The notes: generated from the letters alone by a model not told the origin. Shown: positions 26,149-36,934, counted from the stretch's first letter. The stretch is 64,000 nt of DNA from Ridgeia piscesae (GCA_025642075.2 JAODUO010000157.1:567501-631500), one strand, 5' to 3'. Numbers and translations: made by a program.

Positions 26149-26489
26149 TCTGACACATCTGCTGACACATCTGCTGACACATCTTCTGACACATCTGCTG
26201 ACACATCTGCTGACACATCTGCTGACACATCTGCTGACACATATGCTGACTCATCTGCTGACACAACTGCTGACACATCTGCTGACACATCTGCTGACAC
26301 ATATGCTGACACATCTGCTGACGCATATGTTGACACAACTGCTGACATATCTGCTGACACATATGCTGACACATCTGCTGACACATCTGCTGACACATCT
26401 GCTGACACACCTGCTGACACATATGCTGACACAACTGCTGACACATCTACTGACACATATGCTGACACATATGCTGACACATATGCTGA
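26149..26489. repeat. 12-bp minisatellite
   Basis: About 28 copies of TGCTGACACATC, with CATATG and CAACTG variants. All frames are open (MCQQ-, DVSA-, LLTH-type peptides) simply because the unit lacks stops. Confidence 0.96.
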
Positions 26490-26656
26490 GACCCATCAGT
26501 CGGCCATCTCAGAGTCTTCAGAGCCACCTTGACTGACCTGCTCAGGGATGGGCCGTGTTTGTAGGCAGGGAACATGGTGGAGGGCCAGGGACAGAACACA
26601 CGTGACCTGTATTAGGTCAAACAAGGTCAGCATTAAGTAAGATGACGACCTGTGTT

Positions 26657-27029
26657 ACACACCACAGAGACTACACACCACAGAGACCACACACCACAGA
26701 GACTACACACCCCAGAGACTACACACCCCAGATACTACACACCACAGAGACTACACACCCCAGAGACTACACACCACAGAGACCACACACCACAGAGACC
26801 ACACACCACAGAGACTACACACCACAGAGACTACACACCACAGAGACGACACACAACAGAGACGACACACCACAGAGACCACACACCAAAGAGACCACAC
26901 ACCACAGAGACCACACACCACAGAGACTACACACCACAGAGACTACACACCACAGAGACTACACACCACAGAGACTACACACCACAGAGACCACACACCA
27001 CAGAGACCACACACCACAGACAACACGTC
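26657..27029. repeat. 16-bp minisatellite
   Basis: About 23 copies of CTACACACCACAGAGA, with CTAC/CCAC/CGAC variation. Landmark CCACAGAGA recurs every 16 bp. Confidence 0.95.
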
Positions 27030-27302
27030 TGCACAGATGGGCTGTCTTGTGGTAGTCTAGAGACGTCATCTGAGGGAGAATGCTGGGAGCATTAATCGAA
27101 ACAGCATCCTTGGGGAAAAGGAAAACAGACTAAAATAAGATTACTAAAATGACACGTCTCACCCGTCTAGCCTGATGAACATCTCCACTTGGCTCCAGGA
27201 TTTGTCACAACTCCAGTTCTCCAAGAAACAAAATAACTGTCCCCAATGCAGAAGAGCCACGGCTAGACGTAGACACACCACATGTCTAGATGTGTACGTC
27301 GC
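27030..27302. other. Short unique spacer
   Basis: Single-copy sequence between the 16-bp and 24-bp arrays; nothing recognised. Confidence 0.5.
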
Positions 27303-28226
27303 CCCATGCTAGTGGCACAGTGAGTCCCCATTCTAGTGGCACAGTGAGTCCCCATGCTAGTGGCACAGTGAGTCCCCATTCTAGTGGCACAGTGAGTCCC
27401 CATTCTAGTGGCACAGTGAGTCCCCATGCTAGTGGCACAGTGAGTCCCCATTCTAGTGGCATAGTGAGTCCCCATTCTAGTGGCACAGTGAGTCCCCATT
27501 CTAGTGGCACAGTGAGTCCCCATTCTAGTGGCACAGTGAGTCCCCATTCTAGTGGCACAGTGAGTCCCCATTCTAGTGGCACAGTGAGTCCCCATTCTAG
27601 TGGCACAGTGAGTCCCCATTCTAGTGGCACAGTGAGTCCCCATTCTAGTGGCACAGTGAGTCCCCATTCTAGTGGCACAGTGAGTCCCCATTCTAGTGGC
27701 ACAGTGAGTCCCCATTCTAGTGGCACAGTGAGTCCCCATTCTAGTGGCACAGTGAGTCCCCATGCTAGTGGCACAGTGAGTCCCCATTCTAGTGGCATAG
27801 TGAGTCCCCATTCTAGTGGCACAGTGAGTCCCCATTCTAGTGGCACAGTGAGTCCCCATTCTAGTTGCACAGTGAGTCCCCATTCTAGTGGCACAGTGAG
27901 TCCCCATTCTAGTGGCACAGTGAGTCCCCATTCTAGTGGCACAGTGAGTCCCCATTCTAGTGGCACAGTGAGTCCCCATGCTAGTGGCACAGTGAGTCCC
28001 CATTCTAGTGGCATAGTGAGTCCCCATTCTAGTGGCACAGTGAGTCCCCATTCTAGTGGCACAGTGAGTCCCCATTCTAGTGGCACAGTGAGTCCCCATT
28101 CTAGTGGCACAGTGAGTCCCCATTCTAGTGGCACAGTGAGTCCCCATTCTAGTGGCACAGTGAGTCCCCATTCTAGTGGCACAGTGAGTCCCCATTCTAG
28201 TGGCACAGTGAGTCCCCATTCTAGTG
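27303..28226. repeat. 24-bp minisatellite (HSSGTVSP-coding unit)
   Basis: About 38 copies of a 24-bp unit containing CATTCTAGTGGCACAGTGAG with no length variants. A plus frame of 330 codons (27290-28282) reads (HSSGTVSP)n and ends with a short Lys/Arg-rich tail; two minus frames of over 320 codons are equally open. Variants (TCT/GCT, ACA/ATA, GGC/TGC) all change the plus-strand residue, so I see no sign of protein-level constraint. A paired variant recurs at 27425, 27761 and 27977, offsets of 14 and 9 units. Confidence 0.97.
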
Positions 28227-29680
28227 AGGTGGCTCCCATTCCACAAGGAAGCAAGAGAAAGGGTCCGGGAAAAGAGACATAAACGACTCAGTCTTGACAG
28301 TTACAAGGTTCCACTAACTCTCCAAATATTCCTCCTAACTTTGCAGTATCCCCTAGTTTACTTTCCTCTCAACCGTTCCTGGGGCAAATTGTTCTCACCA
28401 GACTCTCCTGATGCTGGTCGCGGTCCAATGAACTCAGTTGCTCCTATCATTCTGATTACTTTCCAGGAAGGAGTCGATAAAACCGGACCCAGAAGATGAC
28501 ACAGACTGACAATGTGACACTGTATGACAAATGACAGGTGGCAGACATGATGCAAAGCCTGTCAAGTAGTCAAGTGGTGGATGTTTTGTCTTAGGGCAAA
28601 CGCAGTCAATTATTTACATCTACACAACTAACCTTTAGGATCACTGTTGACTCACTGTGAAGATGTCACTTATAAGTCATACTGTCATAACTCAACTATA
28701 TAAGCTAGAATGGTCACATGTTGGAGTCTTTGTTCACTTACCATCAAACTGATTCATTCAAAACATTACACGGTGAGTTTCACAGCCAAGGGTTGTGTCC
28801 ACATGGAAAGACCTGAAAATTGTGTGGTTCAAAATGTCCCTTTTGACTGAAGAAACAGATCCTGGGAATATAGACCATGTACCGGGAACCCACAATCTGA
28901 CCCAACTTATGGGCTTCACATGACAGCACAGGACTTAAACCCTTGAGGGTCTAACATTCCAGTGACTGCGACATCATGCTCACAAAGAAGACAAAGTAAA
29001 CATTCACTGTCCTTTTAATCAGATGTCAACTTTCAGACTATTTTCCCAGTGCCCCTGTAGACCTTAAAGACAAGCCAACTAAAAAACTCTCTGGGTATTG
29101 CACGACCTTTAGTGTACCAAATGCCACAAAGCCGCAATGATTGATGACATGAAAACATGATCAAAGCTAAGCACATCCTGGTAATGAGCATAAACCATAA
29201 TGCTTTGCACAAGGCAACGCAACCGAGGTAAAAAATGACATCTTGCTGAAATACGGCAATATAATTGCCAGTGTGACCTTTGTCAAACATGGCAAATGAC
29301 AAATTGAGCTGCGACGTCAAACATGCTGTCTTCACCCATGGCTTCGTTACCGGTAATTGGTGATGTTGTTAGAGCGAGTCCCTGACTACATGTATGATTT
29401 TCGCCCCCACCCAAGACCATGTGATGTGTCTGGGTGTAGATGGTGATCTATTTTGACAGTGACATCTTCGCACGCACTGGTGCAGTGTGCTGGGATAAGT
29501 ACCATGCGAAACACGCGATAATCATCATATGTCTCACCCATTCTGTGACACGTTGGCCCCTTGAAGACTGCCACAGTTTCTGTTTGTATTTTTGGGTTCA
29601 CTTCTATTTTCTATTAATTTGCTCACATTGGAGTTCTTGGGTTATTTTTTGTTACTCACAGCCCAGGACTATTTTTTCTC
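28227..29680. other. Unique spacer
   Basis: No gene recognised. A 100-codon minus frame (29033-29335) lies in a complex stretch that also holds a PBX/HOX-MEIS-like site (29138-29149); it may be conserved non-coding rather than coding. TATAAGCTAG lies at 28699 without further promoter evidence. Confidence 0.45.
29138..29149. promoter_or_regulatory. PBX/HOX-MEIS-like composite site
   Basis: TGATTGATGACA joins a PBX-HOX octamer (TGATTGAT) to a MEIS/TGIF-type TGACA. The motif match is direct; function is inferred only. Confidence 0.3.
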
Positions 29681-29837
29681 TCATCTACCCTTGCATTTAC
29701 CCTTGCATCTGCCCTTGCATCTGCCCTTGCATCTGCCCTTGAATCTACCCTTGCATCTGCCCTTGCATCTACCCTTGCATCTGCCTTTGCATCTGCCCTT
29801 GCATCTGCCCTTGCATATGCCCTTGCATCTACCCACC
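29681..29837. repeat. 12-bp minisatellite
   Basis: About 13 copies of CCTTGCATCTGC, with CTACC and ATTTA variants. Frames on both strands stay open as artefacts. Confidence 0.92.
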
Positions 29838-30386
29838 ATCTATCCATCCACTACTGCAAAAAGTAATTTGTTACATAAGATTGCATGAAACAGTTAAATG
29901 TTTTGAAAACAAAAAATTTGCATCTATTTTTCCATTACATTTCAGTCGTATATTTGTTTAAAACAAGTCTCTGTCTTGTGTATGTTTACTTCAAACTTAC
30001 CTTTAACCCTGACAAACACAAGAAGAACAATCGCTTTGTAATTTTAGTGTGGTTTTTTCTCCACTGCCAACACAATGTACAATGGCATCCTTATTTTATA
30101 AACAGTACATGCCTTTAGCTTGCATTAAAACCATTCACATCCATCTCAGATGTTATTTATTAATTATATCTTTCAATTAGAAACCTATGCAATTTGTGCC
30201 ATTTGTTCAACTGACACTAACCCATGTCATTTAATATTGTAGTATTGCTTTATTTAGTGGATAGTTGGCAACCCTTCCAAATTCCGCCCATTTTATCAGG
30301 TGTAATTAACTATCTTGGCCAGTCTGGCAGTCTTGAAGACTAGCAGACAGGTATTTGGCTAAGCCCAGGCTACCCTTCCTCCAGTG
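29838..30386. other. AT-rich unique spacer
   Basis: Nothing recognised; a 77-codon plus frame (29885-30118) has no family signature. Confidence 0.45.
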
Positions 30387-31210
30387 TACACACAGACAGT
30401 CTGTCACACAGACAGTCTGTCACACAGTCAGTCTGTCACACAGACAGTCTGTCACACAGACAGTCTGTCACACAGACAGTCTGTCACACAGACAGTCTGT
30501 CACACAGACAGTCTGTCACACAGACAGTCTGTCACACAGACAGTCTGTCACACAGACAGTCTGTCACACAGTCAGTCTGTCACACAGACAGTCTGTCACA
30601 CAGACAGTCTGTCACACAGTCAGTCTGTCACACAGACAGTCTGTCACACAGACAGTCTGTCACACAGTCAGTCTGTCACACAGACAGTCTGTCACACAGA
30701 CAGTCTGTCACACAGACAGTCTGTCACACAGACAGTCTGTCACACAGACAGTCTGTCACACAGTCAGTCTGTCACACAGGCAGTCTGTCACACAGTCAGT
30801 CTATCGCACAGACAGTCTGTCACACAGTCAGTCTGTCACACAGACAGTCTGTCACACAGTCAGTCTGTCACACAGGCAGTCTGTCACACAGTCAGTCTAT
30901 CGCACAGACAGTCTGTCACACAGTCAGTCTGTCACACAGGCAGTCTATCACACAGTCAGTCTGTCGCACAGACAGTCTGTCACACAGACAGTCTATCACA
31001 CAGTCAGTCTGTCACACAGACAGTCTGTCACACAGACAGTCTGTCACACAGTCAGTCTGTCACACAGGCAGTCTGTCACACAGTCAGTCTATCGCACAGA
31101 CAGTCTGTCACACAGTCAGTCTGTCACACAGGCAGTCTATCACACAGTCAGTCTGTCGCACAGACAGTCTATCACACAGACAGTCTGTTACACAGACAGT
31201 CTGTCACACA
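30387..31210. repeat. 16-bp minisatellite with CAGAC/GTCTG palindrome
   Basis: About 51 copies of CACACAGACAGTCTGT, with AGTCAG, AGGCAG, CTATCA and TCGCAC variants. The variants form blocks that recur (for example GTCTATCGCACAG near 30799, 30896 and 31088), evidence of multi-unit duplication. The unit holds the odd palindrome ACAGACAGTCTGT. Translations of about 300 codons are artefacts. Confidence 0.96.
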
Positions 31211-31566
31211 TCTACATGAAATGTTGCATCAAATTTTCATGAAAACCACCGCATCGTTATTGGAAATCGGCCGTCTCGTTTATGAAGTGCCTAGAATTTG
31301 TGTTCATGTTTTATAATACGAGACACTGCGAAACATCCTGAGGTGTCGACTGGTCTATCAGTTTTGACACGTCGCCCGTGTCAGTTCTTGTCGGGTGGAA
31401 GACAATTGCCGTGTACTAATCACAAAGAATCACCATCAAGAGGACTGTGTTCACCCCACGCTGGTGGTTCAAGACAGCTGCGAGAACACAACGTATCAGT
31501 TGGCGCCCGGCCAAGTCTATTTCAAAATGACCAACTGCATTAACGTTGTTACAACACCAATCCAGG
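31211..31566. other. Complex unique spacer before the CTCF-like array
   Basis: GC-richer, complex sequence. It holds a possible exon listed separately. Confidence 0.4.
31380..31560 (+). CDS. Possible extracellular-type exon (weak)
   Basis: From about 31380 one plus frame reads a non-repetitive, Cys-bearing peptide of about 60 residues (SCRVEDNCRVL near the start; QVYFKMTNCINVV near the end) with five cysteines and a possible N-glycosylation site (ENTT). It has no ATG of its own. A weak acceptor (GTGTCAG) precedes it and no good donor is seen before the frame enters the 57-bp array. The composition looks like a secreted or extracellular domain, but no family is recognised. It could be chance or a pseudo-exon. 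Confidence 0.22.
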
Positions 31567-32195
31567 CCAGGGGGCGCTGCAGTGCGCACCAGGTCTGCAC
31601 CCCTGGCTGATTGTCTCCACAAACCAGGGGGCGCTGCTGTGCGTACCAGGTCTGCACCCCTGGCTGATTATCTCCACAAACCAGGGGGCGCTGCTGTGCG
31701 CACCAGGTCTGCACCCCTGGCTGATCGTCTCTACAAACCAGGGGGCGCTGCTGTGCGCACCAGGTCTGCACCCCTGGCTGATCGTCTCCACAAACCAGGG
31801 GGCGCTGCAGTGCACACCAGGTCTGCACCCCTGGCTGATTGTCTCTACAAACCAGGGGGCGCTGCTGTGCGCACCAGGTCTGCACCCCTGGCTGATCGTC
31901 TCACAAACCAGGGGGCGCTGCAGTGCACACCAGGTCTGCACCCCTGGCTGATTGTCTCTACAAACCAGGGGGCGCTGCTGTGCGCACCAGGTCTGCACCC
32001 CTGGCTGATCGTCTCCACAAACCAGGGGGCGCTGCAGTGCACACCAGGTCTGCACCCCTGGCTGATTGTCTCTACAAACCAGGGGGCGCTGCTGTGCGCA
32101 CCAGGTCTGCACCCCTGGCTGATCGTCTCCACAAACCAGGGGGCGCTGCAGTGCACACCAGGTCTGCACCCCTGGCTGATTGTCTCCACAAACCG
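31567..32195 (+). repeat. 57-bp minisatellite carrying a CTCF-like core in every unit
   Basis: Eleven copies of a 57-bp unit, each beginning CCAGGGGGCGCTG, at 31567, 31624, 31681, 31738, 31795, 31852, 31908, 31965, 32022, 32079 and 32136. Ten contain AAACCAGGGGGCGCTG, matching 12 of 14 positions of the CTCF consensus CCASYAGRKGGCRS on the plus strand; the first has a different left flank. From 31795 the units alternate GCTGCAGTGCAC and GCTGCTGTGCGC, a 114-bp dimer. Frames on both strands stay open because 57 is a multiple of three; not considered coding. Confidence 0.95.
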
Positions 32196-32930
32196 TGGAG
32201 TTGAGTGGAGTCAAACCGTAAAATTACAGAAATTGACTTTGTCAGTCGCTACTGTGTCAGCTGTAAGAAATGGACAAATCGGCCATGTAAGTCTAGTGCT
32301 TGAATCTGAGGTTGGGGGAACTTGGGGGCAGGAAGTTCATTTTCTCCATGTTATAAAGTAGGAGTTTGTATTGTTTTTGGTTGTAATAATCGGACTGTCC
32401 CCAAATTGATGTGTGTACCTATATTTTCCTAATAATAATTACAAGCAGAAATAGTGTGACACTTTGCCAGTAAGAATGGTCATGGAAATCATGCATTTTA
32501 GTCGATTATTATGGTGGTTGCCATGGCATCAGCGGCTAGTACTTGTGTTTGGCGATGTTGACAAGTAATAAAGAATGCCATATTTCACACAGTACAACCT
32601 GTTTTGGGGCAAATGTTTACATGTGTTTTGATTATATGCATTTAGACAACTTATGTCAGATATAAGTGCTTATTGAACTGTTGTGAAACCACAACATACA
32701 ACAATGTAAAATGAAAATCCTGTAAAAGATACATACGACCTAAATTGGTTCATATGATCTGCACTAGATAAATTGCTATATGTGTACAAGTATGGTAAAC
32801 TCAATATTAAATCGGACATTTAAGATAAGAAAGCCACACACATGATATTTATAACCTGATTTCCTAGTATTCAGCAGTTGGAAATAACATCTGTCATCCA
32901 TCGTTAGAATATTACTTGTGTCCTTTCCAG
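32196..32930. other. AT-rich spacer
   Basis: No gene recognised; leads into a polypyrimidine tract and acceptor at about 32930. Confidence 0.45.
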
Positions 32931-33176
32931 GTCCCCATCAGACCCAGTTGCCCAGACTCTCCAATGTATCGTGACATACTTTCAGGACCTACCCAGGTAT
33001 TTCTGCCCCAGTTTGAAGACAGATTTTGAAGACAAACACACGACTGGTGGGAATCCCAACATTCACGTCCTAAACATTGCACGTAACACGAGCAGCCTAT
33101 GGCTGAAATCACCCAAAATTATATCACATGACCGGACGCTGACCACACTCCTTGTGGGCGAATTCATCAACTGATG
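32931..33176 (+). CDS. Possible exon (terminal or internal)
   Basis: A good splice acceptor (TTGTGTCCTTTCCAG, ending 32930) is followed by two alternative readings. One frame stays open from 32932 to a TGA at 33174-33176 (about 80 codons, starting SPSDPVAQTLQCIVTYFQD); an AATAAA lies 140 bp downstream (33316-33321), which would fit a terminal exon. The other uses a good donor (CCCAG/GTATTT after 32996), giving a 66-bp internal exon that reads 22 residues (CPDSPMYRDIL). No family recognised. The splice signals are seen; the gene is inferred. Confidence 0.28.
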
Positions 33177-33713
33177 TTAAACGAGGAACTTTTCAACAGG
33201 CTGTGCTGTGGGGAAAGTGAAAGTGAAAGTGGGTACTGACATAATCAGCCGCTGTGACCCTATCAGTAGAAAATGTGTCCTTCTAACTTTGTTTTGCAAC
33301 AGAAAGTTTGAACTGAATAAAGATGCTCACAAATAGGTAGTTAATACGGCTATTACAGTGAGGACAACACAGACTTATGGCATATATAAAAATGGCATTC
33401 TATTATAGGTGAACATCAGGAATTATTTTAGCTCAAGAGATAAGTTTAAAGGAAAATGATTGCACATACCAACATTTTTATTTGCTTAGGAGGAATATGT
33501 CGAGTTGGTTTTTTAAGGTATTTTATAATTTAAACAAATAACATCTTCCATTCAATTATAATCCACTATGAAAATGAAGGCGTCTCACTATGTAATATAC
33601 ACTGCTCCTTCATTCTTAATTCATCTTTTATAACTGAAAAATATCTTTCTACCTATATTTTTAAAACCAGTCAATATGTTATTTCTTCTTAATATCCTGG
33701 TTTCTATTTGCAG
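33177..33713. other. Spacer
   Basis: AT-rich. Contains AATAAA at 33316-33321 and, at its end, a polypyrimidine tract (TCCTGGTTTCTATTTGCAG) forming a strong candidate acceptor. Confidence 0.4.
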
Positions 33714-33934
33714 ATGACGCAAAGAAATTGACAGCACACACAGACCAGACCGACAATAGTCTCACTTCTGACCGATTTGTTGATCTGGTCCGTGCAGGGC
33801 ACATGACATATGAACCGCATACCACACGATGGCGCCGCAAACGAGCCCTGGCGCCGCCGTTTGCAGTGCTAATGCAGATTTATGGCATCTTATCCCGAGA
33901 TACTGATAAAATCTGCATAAAGCACTTAGTTTAG
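33714..33934 (+). CDS. Possible 3'-terminal exon, 72 codons
   Basis: The acceptor TCCTGGTTTCTATTTGCAG ends at 33713. The downstream frame, with two bases completing a split codon, is open to TAG at 33932-33934 and reads a charged, non-repetitive peptide (starts DAKKLTAHTDQTDNSLTSD, later RWRRKRALAPPFAV). The phase does not match either reading of the 32931 exon directly, so any shared gene would need another exon. No AATAAA was noticed soon after. No family recognised. Confidence 0.25.
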
Positions 33935-34278
33935 CTACATTTAGCTACACTTAGTTTAGCTACATTTCACCCAAAATGACTTCCCCGTTGTCTTCGACGG
34001 TTCAGTTTCTTGGACAATCACACAAGTGCACTGTGGCAATCTCGACTAATGGCTTCCGAAAGCACTGGCAAACTCACATATATTCATTACATGCACATAT
34101 ACCTTCCAGGAAATACAATTCCACGTGCTCACGCACGCGCACCTGCCAATCTGCTAATCAATAGTCACTGGATGTTGCATTTATGGTTGTAGATACGTCG
34201 CAACTGGACGTCCAAGAAACTTAACAGAGAGAGTCTATTTCCTATTGTTTTTGCCTGTTTCTTTTATGGCTGTGTAAT
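33935..34278. other. Spacer
   Basis: Begins with a short direct repeat of TTTAGCTACA (33928-33968); otherwise nothing recognised. Confidence 0.45.
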
Positions 34279-34282
34279 ATTA

Positions 34283-34415
34283 TATGGATATGTACACATG
34301 GATATGTACACATATGTGTATTATGTACACATGGATATGTACACATATGTGTATTATGTACACATGGACATGTACACATGTGTGTGTATTATGTACACAT
34401 GGATATGTACACATG
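34283..34415. repeat. 33-bp minisatellite
   Basis: About four copies of a 33-bp unit containing ACACATGGATATGTACACAT; TACACATATGTGTA inside it is a perfect palindrome. Confidence 0.85.
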
Positions 34416-34478
34416 ACTATAAACATTCACTATAATACTAACAGTATATACTGTGCAAGTATGTATGACTATTTGTAC

Positions 34479-34545
<67 letters not shown>
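34479..34545. repeat. (TA)n microsatellite
   Basis: About 33 TA dinucleotides, followed by CATG/TACA-rich sequence to 34590. Confidence 0.95.
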
Positions 34546-34548
<3 letters not shown>

Positions 34549-35097
34549 TGCACGCACGTACATATGCATGTACATATGTATGTACAGTGTACACAGTCAG
34601 TCAGACATACTATAAAAATAATAACTATTATAGTCATATCCAGGTGTGCATTATCTTTTGAGACATTTACATTATTATTTCCATTTCTCCCTGATTTTAA
34701 GTCATCACATTAATTCAACTTGTGACAGTTTGACTGAACTGTGTGCTTTTTGCTGAAATCAATTGTCCTGCGATATGGCTTTATGAATAGATCTGAAAAT
34801 TTACTATGCAGAAAAAATCAGTCAAATTTGCACAAGAACAATATCAAGTATTTTCAATGCCAGACTCTCAATGGCTGGGTCTGAGTCTCTTCATGAATTT
34901 AAACATGAGGCAGACAGCCGAGTCATTTGGTTTTCTATCGATACTTTACCTTGCAATGTTAGGGTTTTGGTGAACGAATAAAAAGTGATTACTATGTAGA
35001 TGGAAATTATATTTTAATGCCTAAATTTATTCTGCCACTTTGCACTTAGCAAATATATTTTCTGTTACAGAAAACATAACACTACATTTTAGTTAAT
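34546..35097. other. AT-rich spacer
   Basis: Nothing recognised. Confidence 0.5.
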
Positions 35098-35161
35098 AAT
35101 AATTATATTTGTACAGCGCAATATCCATTAAGTTCAAAGTGCTTGGTCATCCATACATTAT
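35098..35161. repeat. Interspersed-repeat fragment with TGTACAGCGC
   Basis: ATTTGTACAGCGCAATATCC followed by TTCAAAGTGCTTGG, ending in TA repeats, resembles a class of repeat termini I associate with marine invertebrate genomes. A comparable TGTACAAAGCGCTTTACAC lies at 40781. Class not determined. Confidence 0.35.
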
Positions 35162-35171
35162 TTTATATATA

Positions 35172-35214
<43 letters not shown>

Positions 35215-35239
35215 CATATATACATATATATACATATAT

Positions 35240-35293
<54 letters not shown>

Positions 35294-35416
35294 TATACAT
35301 ATATACATTATATAATTATATAATATATATATATATAATATATATACATATATATAATATCATTATATATATATATATATATACATATATAATATAACAT
35401 ATATTATAATTATATA

Positions 35417-35472
<56 letters not shown>
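35162..35472. repeat. (TA)n-rich tract
   Basis: 310 bp of TA repeats with TATACA and TAATTATA interruptions. Tyr/Ile frames are artefacts. Confidence 0.95.
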
Positions 35473-36934
35473 CACACACATAACAAATACAGTAATAGCG
35501 AGTATGGTGAATCCTGAGTTAGCCTGAAGTAATCTATCTCGTTCCTGTATATGAAGTGAAATAAGACAAGTTCGAGATGAAGCGACTGACCCAGTCTCTC
35601 CAGGGCACTGGTGGTTTATCACATACACCACACTGCCATCTAGTGGACAATGAATAAACTGAGCATTCCAAGGTCATGGACAGATTTCATTGCCGACTTG
35701 ATGAGTAGGTCGAGGCTCTGAATGGAAAGTAAGGTCAAAATGTGACACATCAAGACGTAGAACCAGTCAGTGTCTCACTCTGGACACAGGTGCAGCATTG
35801 CAGGACACTCTAGCAGACAACTAAGTACATTTGATAAATAATGTTTCTTCCATGAGCCATGTTTGCCACAGGCGTTGGCGATCACAGCCATCCAAACGAC
35901 TCAGTCATTTGTTGTTTGTAGTCGTTCTGTTGGACTCACTCCTCTCAGAGTCTCTGTGTCCACACACTGTCCACTGTTTGTATTTGCTGCCCTGTTCTTG
36001 ACCTGTCCATTGTTGCTACGACACTGTACCACGGGTTCTCACTTTTTCATTCTTTTTCTCACCTTTCCAATGTGAGCAGAATCAAGTCGTGACGCTAACA
36101 TTCACAGGGCCGCCTCTACTTGTTGTCTAACAACAACCACTAAACCCAAACAGTAGCGCAATTTCAACAGAAATCCCAGAGGTTGTTCCGGAATCTGCTG
36201 ACAGACTTTTGTGATGTGGATTATTCTGCTAATCCACAAAGCCGATCACATAATCTCACTATTAATCCAGCACAAACAACACAACTGATACCTCAGAATG
36301 TTCTGATGATGTCATCGACCAGTGATGAAAACATTGTGAAGGAGTTTCTCACCCAGCCACAAGTGAATCAAATAAAAAACACCTGCCAGAAGTGAGCAAA
36401 AACCACTGGCGACTGACTATGGTAGGAGCCTGGCACTGACCAAGCCAACAAAAGGTTAAAGGTTAAAAATGTCAAGGCACAATTGAGGCATATATAGAGT
36501 GAGGTGTATTAATACAGTGTGGCAGGGTTCAGGGTACCCAAAATCAAACGTTTGCATATTGGAGTGTGGGGAACCAGTAATGTATAAATCACAATCACAA
36601 GTTAGGTCCAAGTTGCACTTGTGACAATGTAGCCAGCATTACCATCCCACTAAGCTGAAGCCCCTTCCGTCAGACCCAAAACCCCAAGACTCAGGCCCTA
36701 TTAGCCCACACAGGGTTTAATCTTTTACTTTTAGTTAGAACATGAACAACTGTTTTGGACTTCAAGAAAAACACACACAAATGTGGGGTTAATGTGTAGT
36801 TTCAGGTGGTAAGTGGGTAACCAGGTTCCCTCGATTAGCAGTCCCTACAGTTAACATATCCTGTGACTTATATCCCCTGTATACACCATGAACATTTAGT
36901 CTCTTCAAAGCACCATGTGAAATCAGTTCTGATA
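35473..36934. other. Unique spacer
   Basis: No gene recognised. Several 60-80 codon frames (35863-36075, 36183-36395) lack motif or splice support. Includes the CTCF-like site at 35633-35646. Confidence 0.45.
35633..35646 (-). promoter_or_regulatory. CTCF consensus site
   Basis: The minus strand reads CCACTAGATGGCAG, matching all 14 positions of CCASYAGRKGGCRS. It faces the plus-oriented CTCF-like array at 31.6-32.2 kb. The match is direct; binding is inferred. Confidence 0.5.

Noticed and set aside
29033..29335. 100-codon minus frame
   Set aside because: Not recognised; the region's motif content fits a regulatory block at least as well.
31546..32361. 271-codon plus frame (KPGGAAVRTRSAPLAD repeats)
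   Set aside because: The 57-bp unit is open in several phases on both strands; the conserved core is better explained as a DNA motif.
34453..35397. Tyr/Ile-rich frames
   Set aside because: Artefacts of TA repeats (also 40.6, 44.2, 51.9, 60.2, 60.8 and 62.1-62.6 kb).
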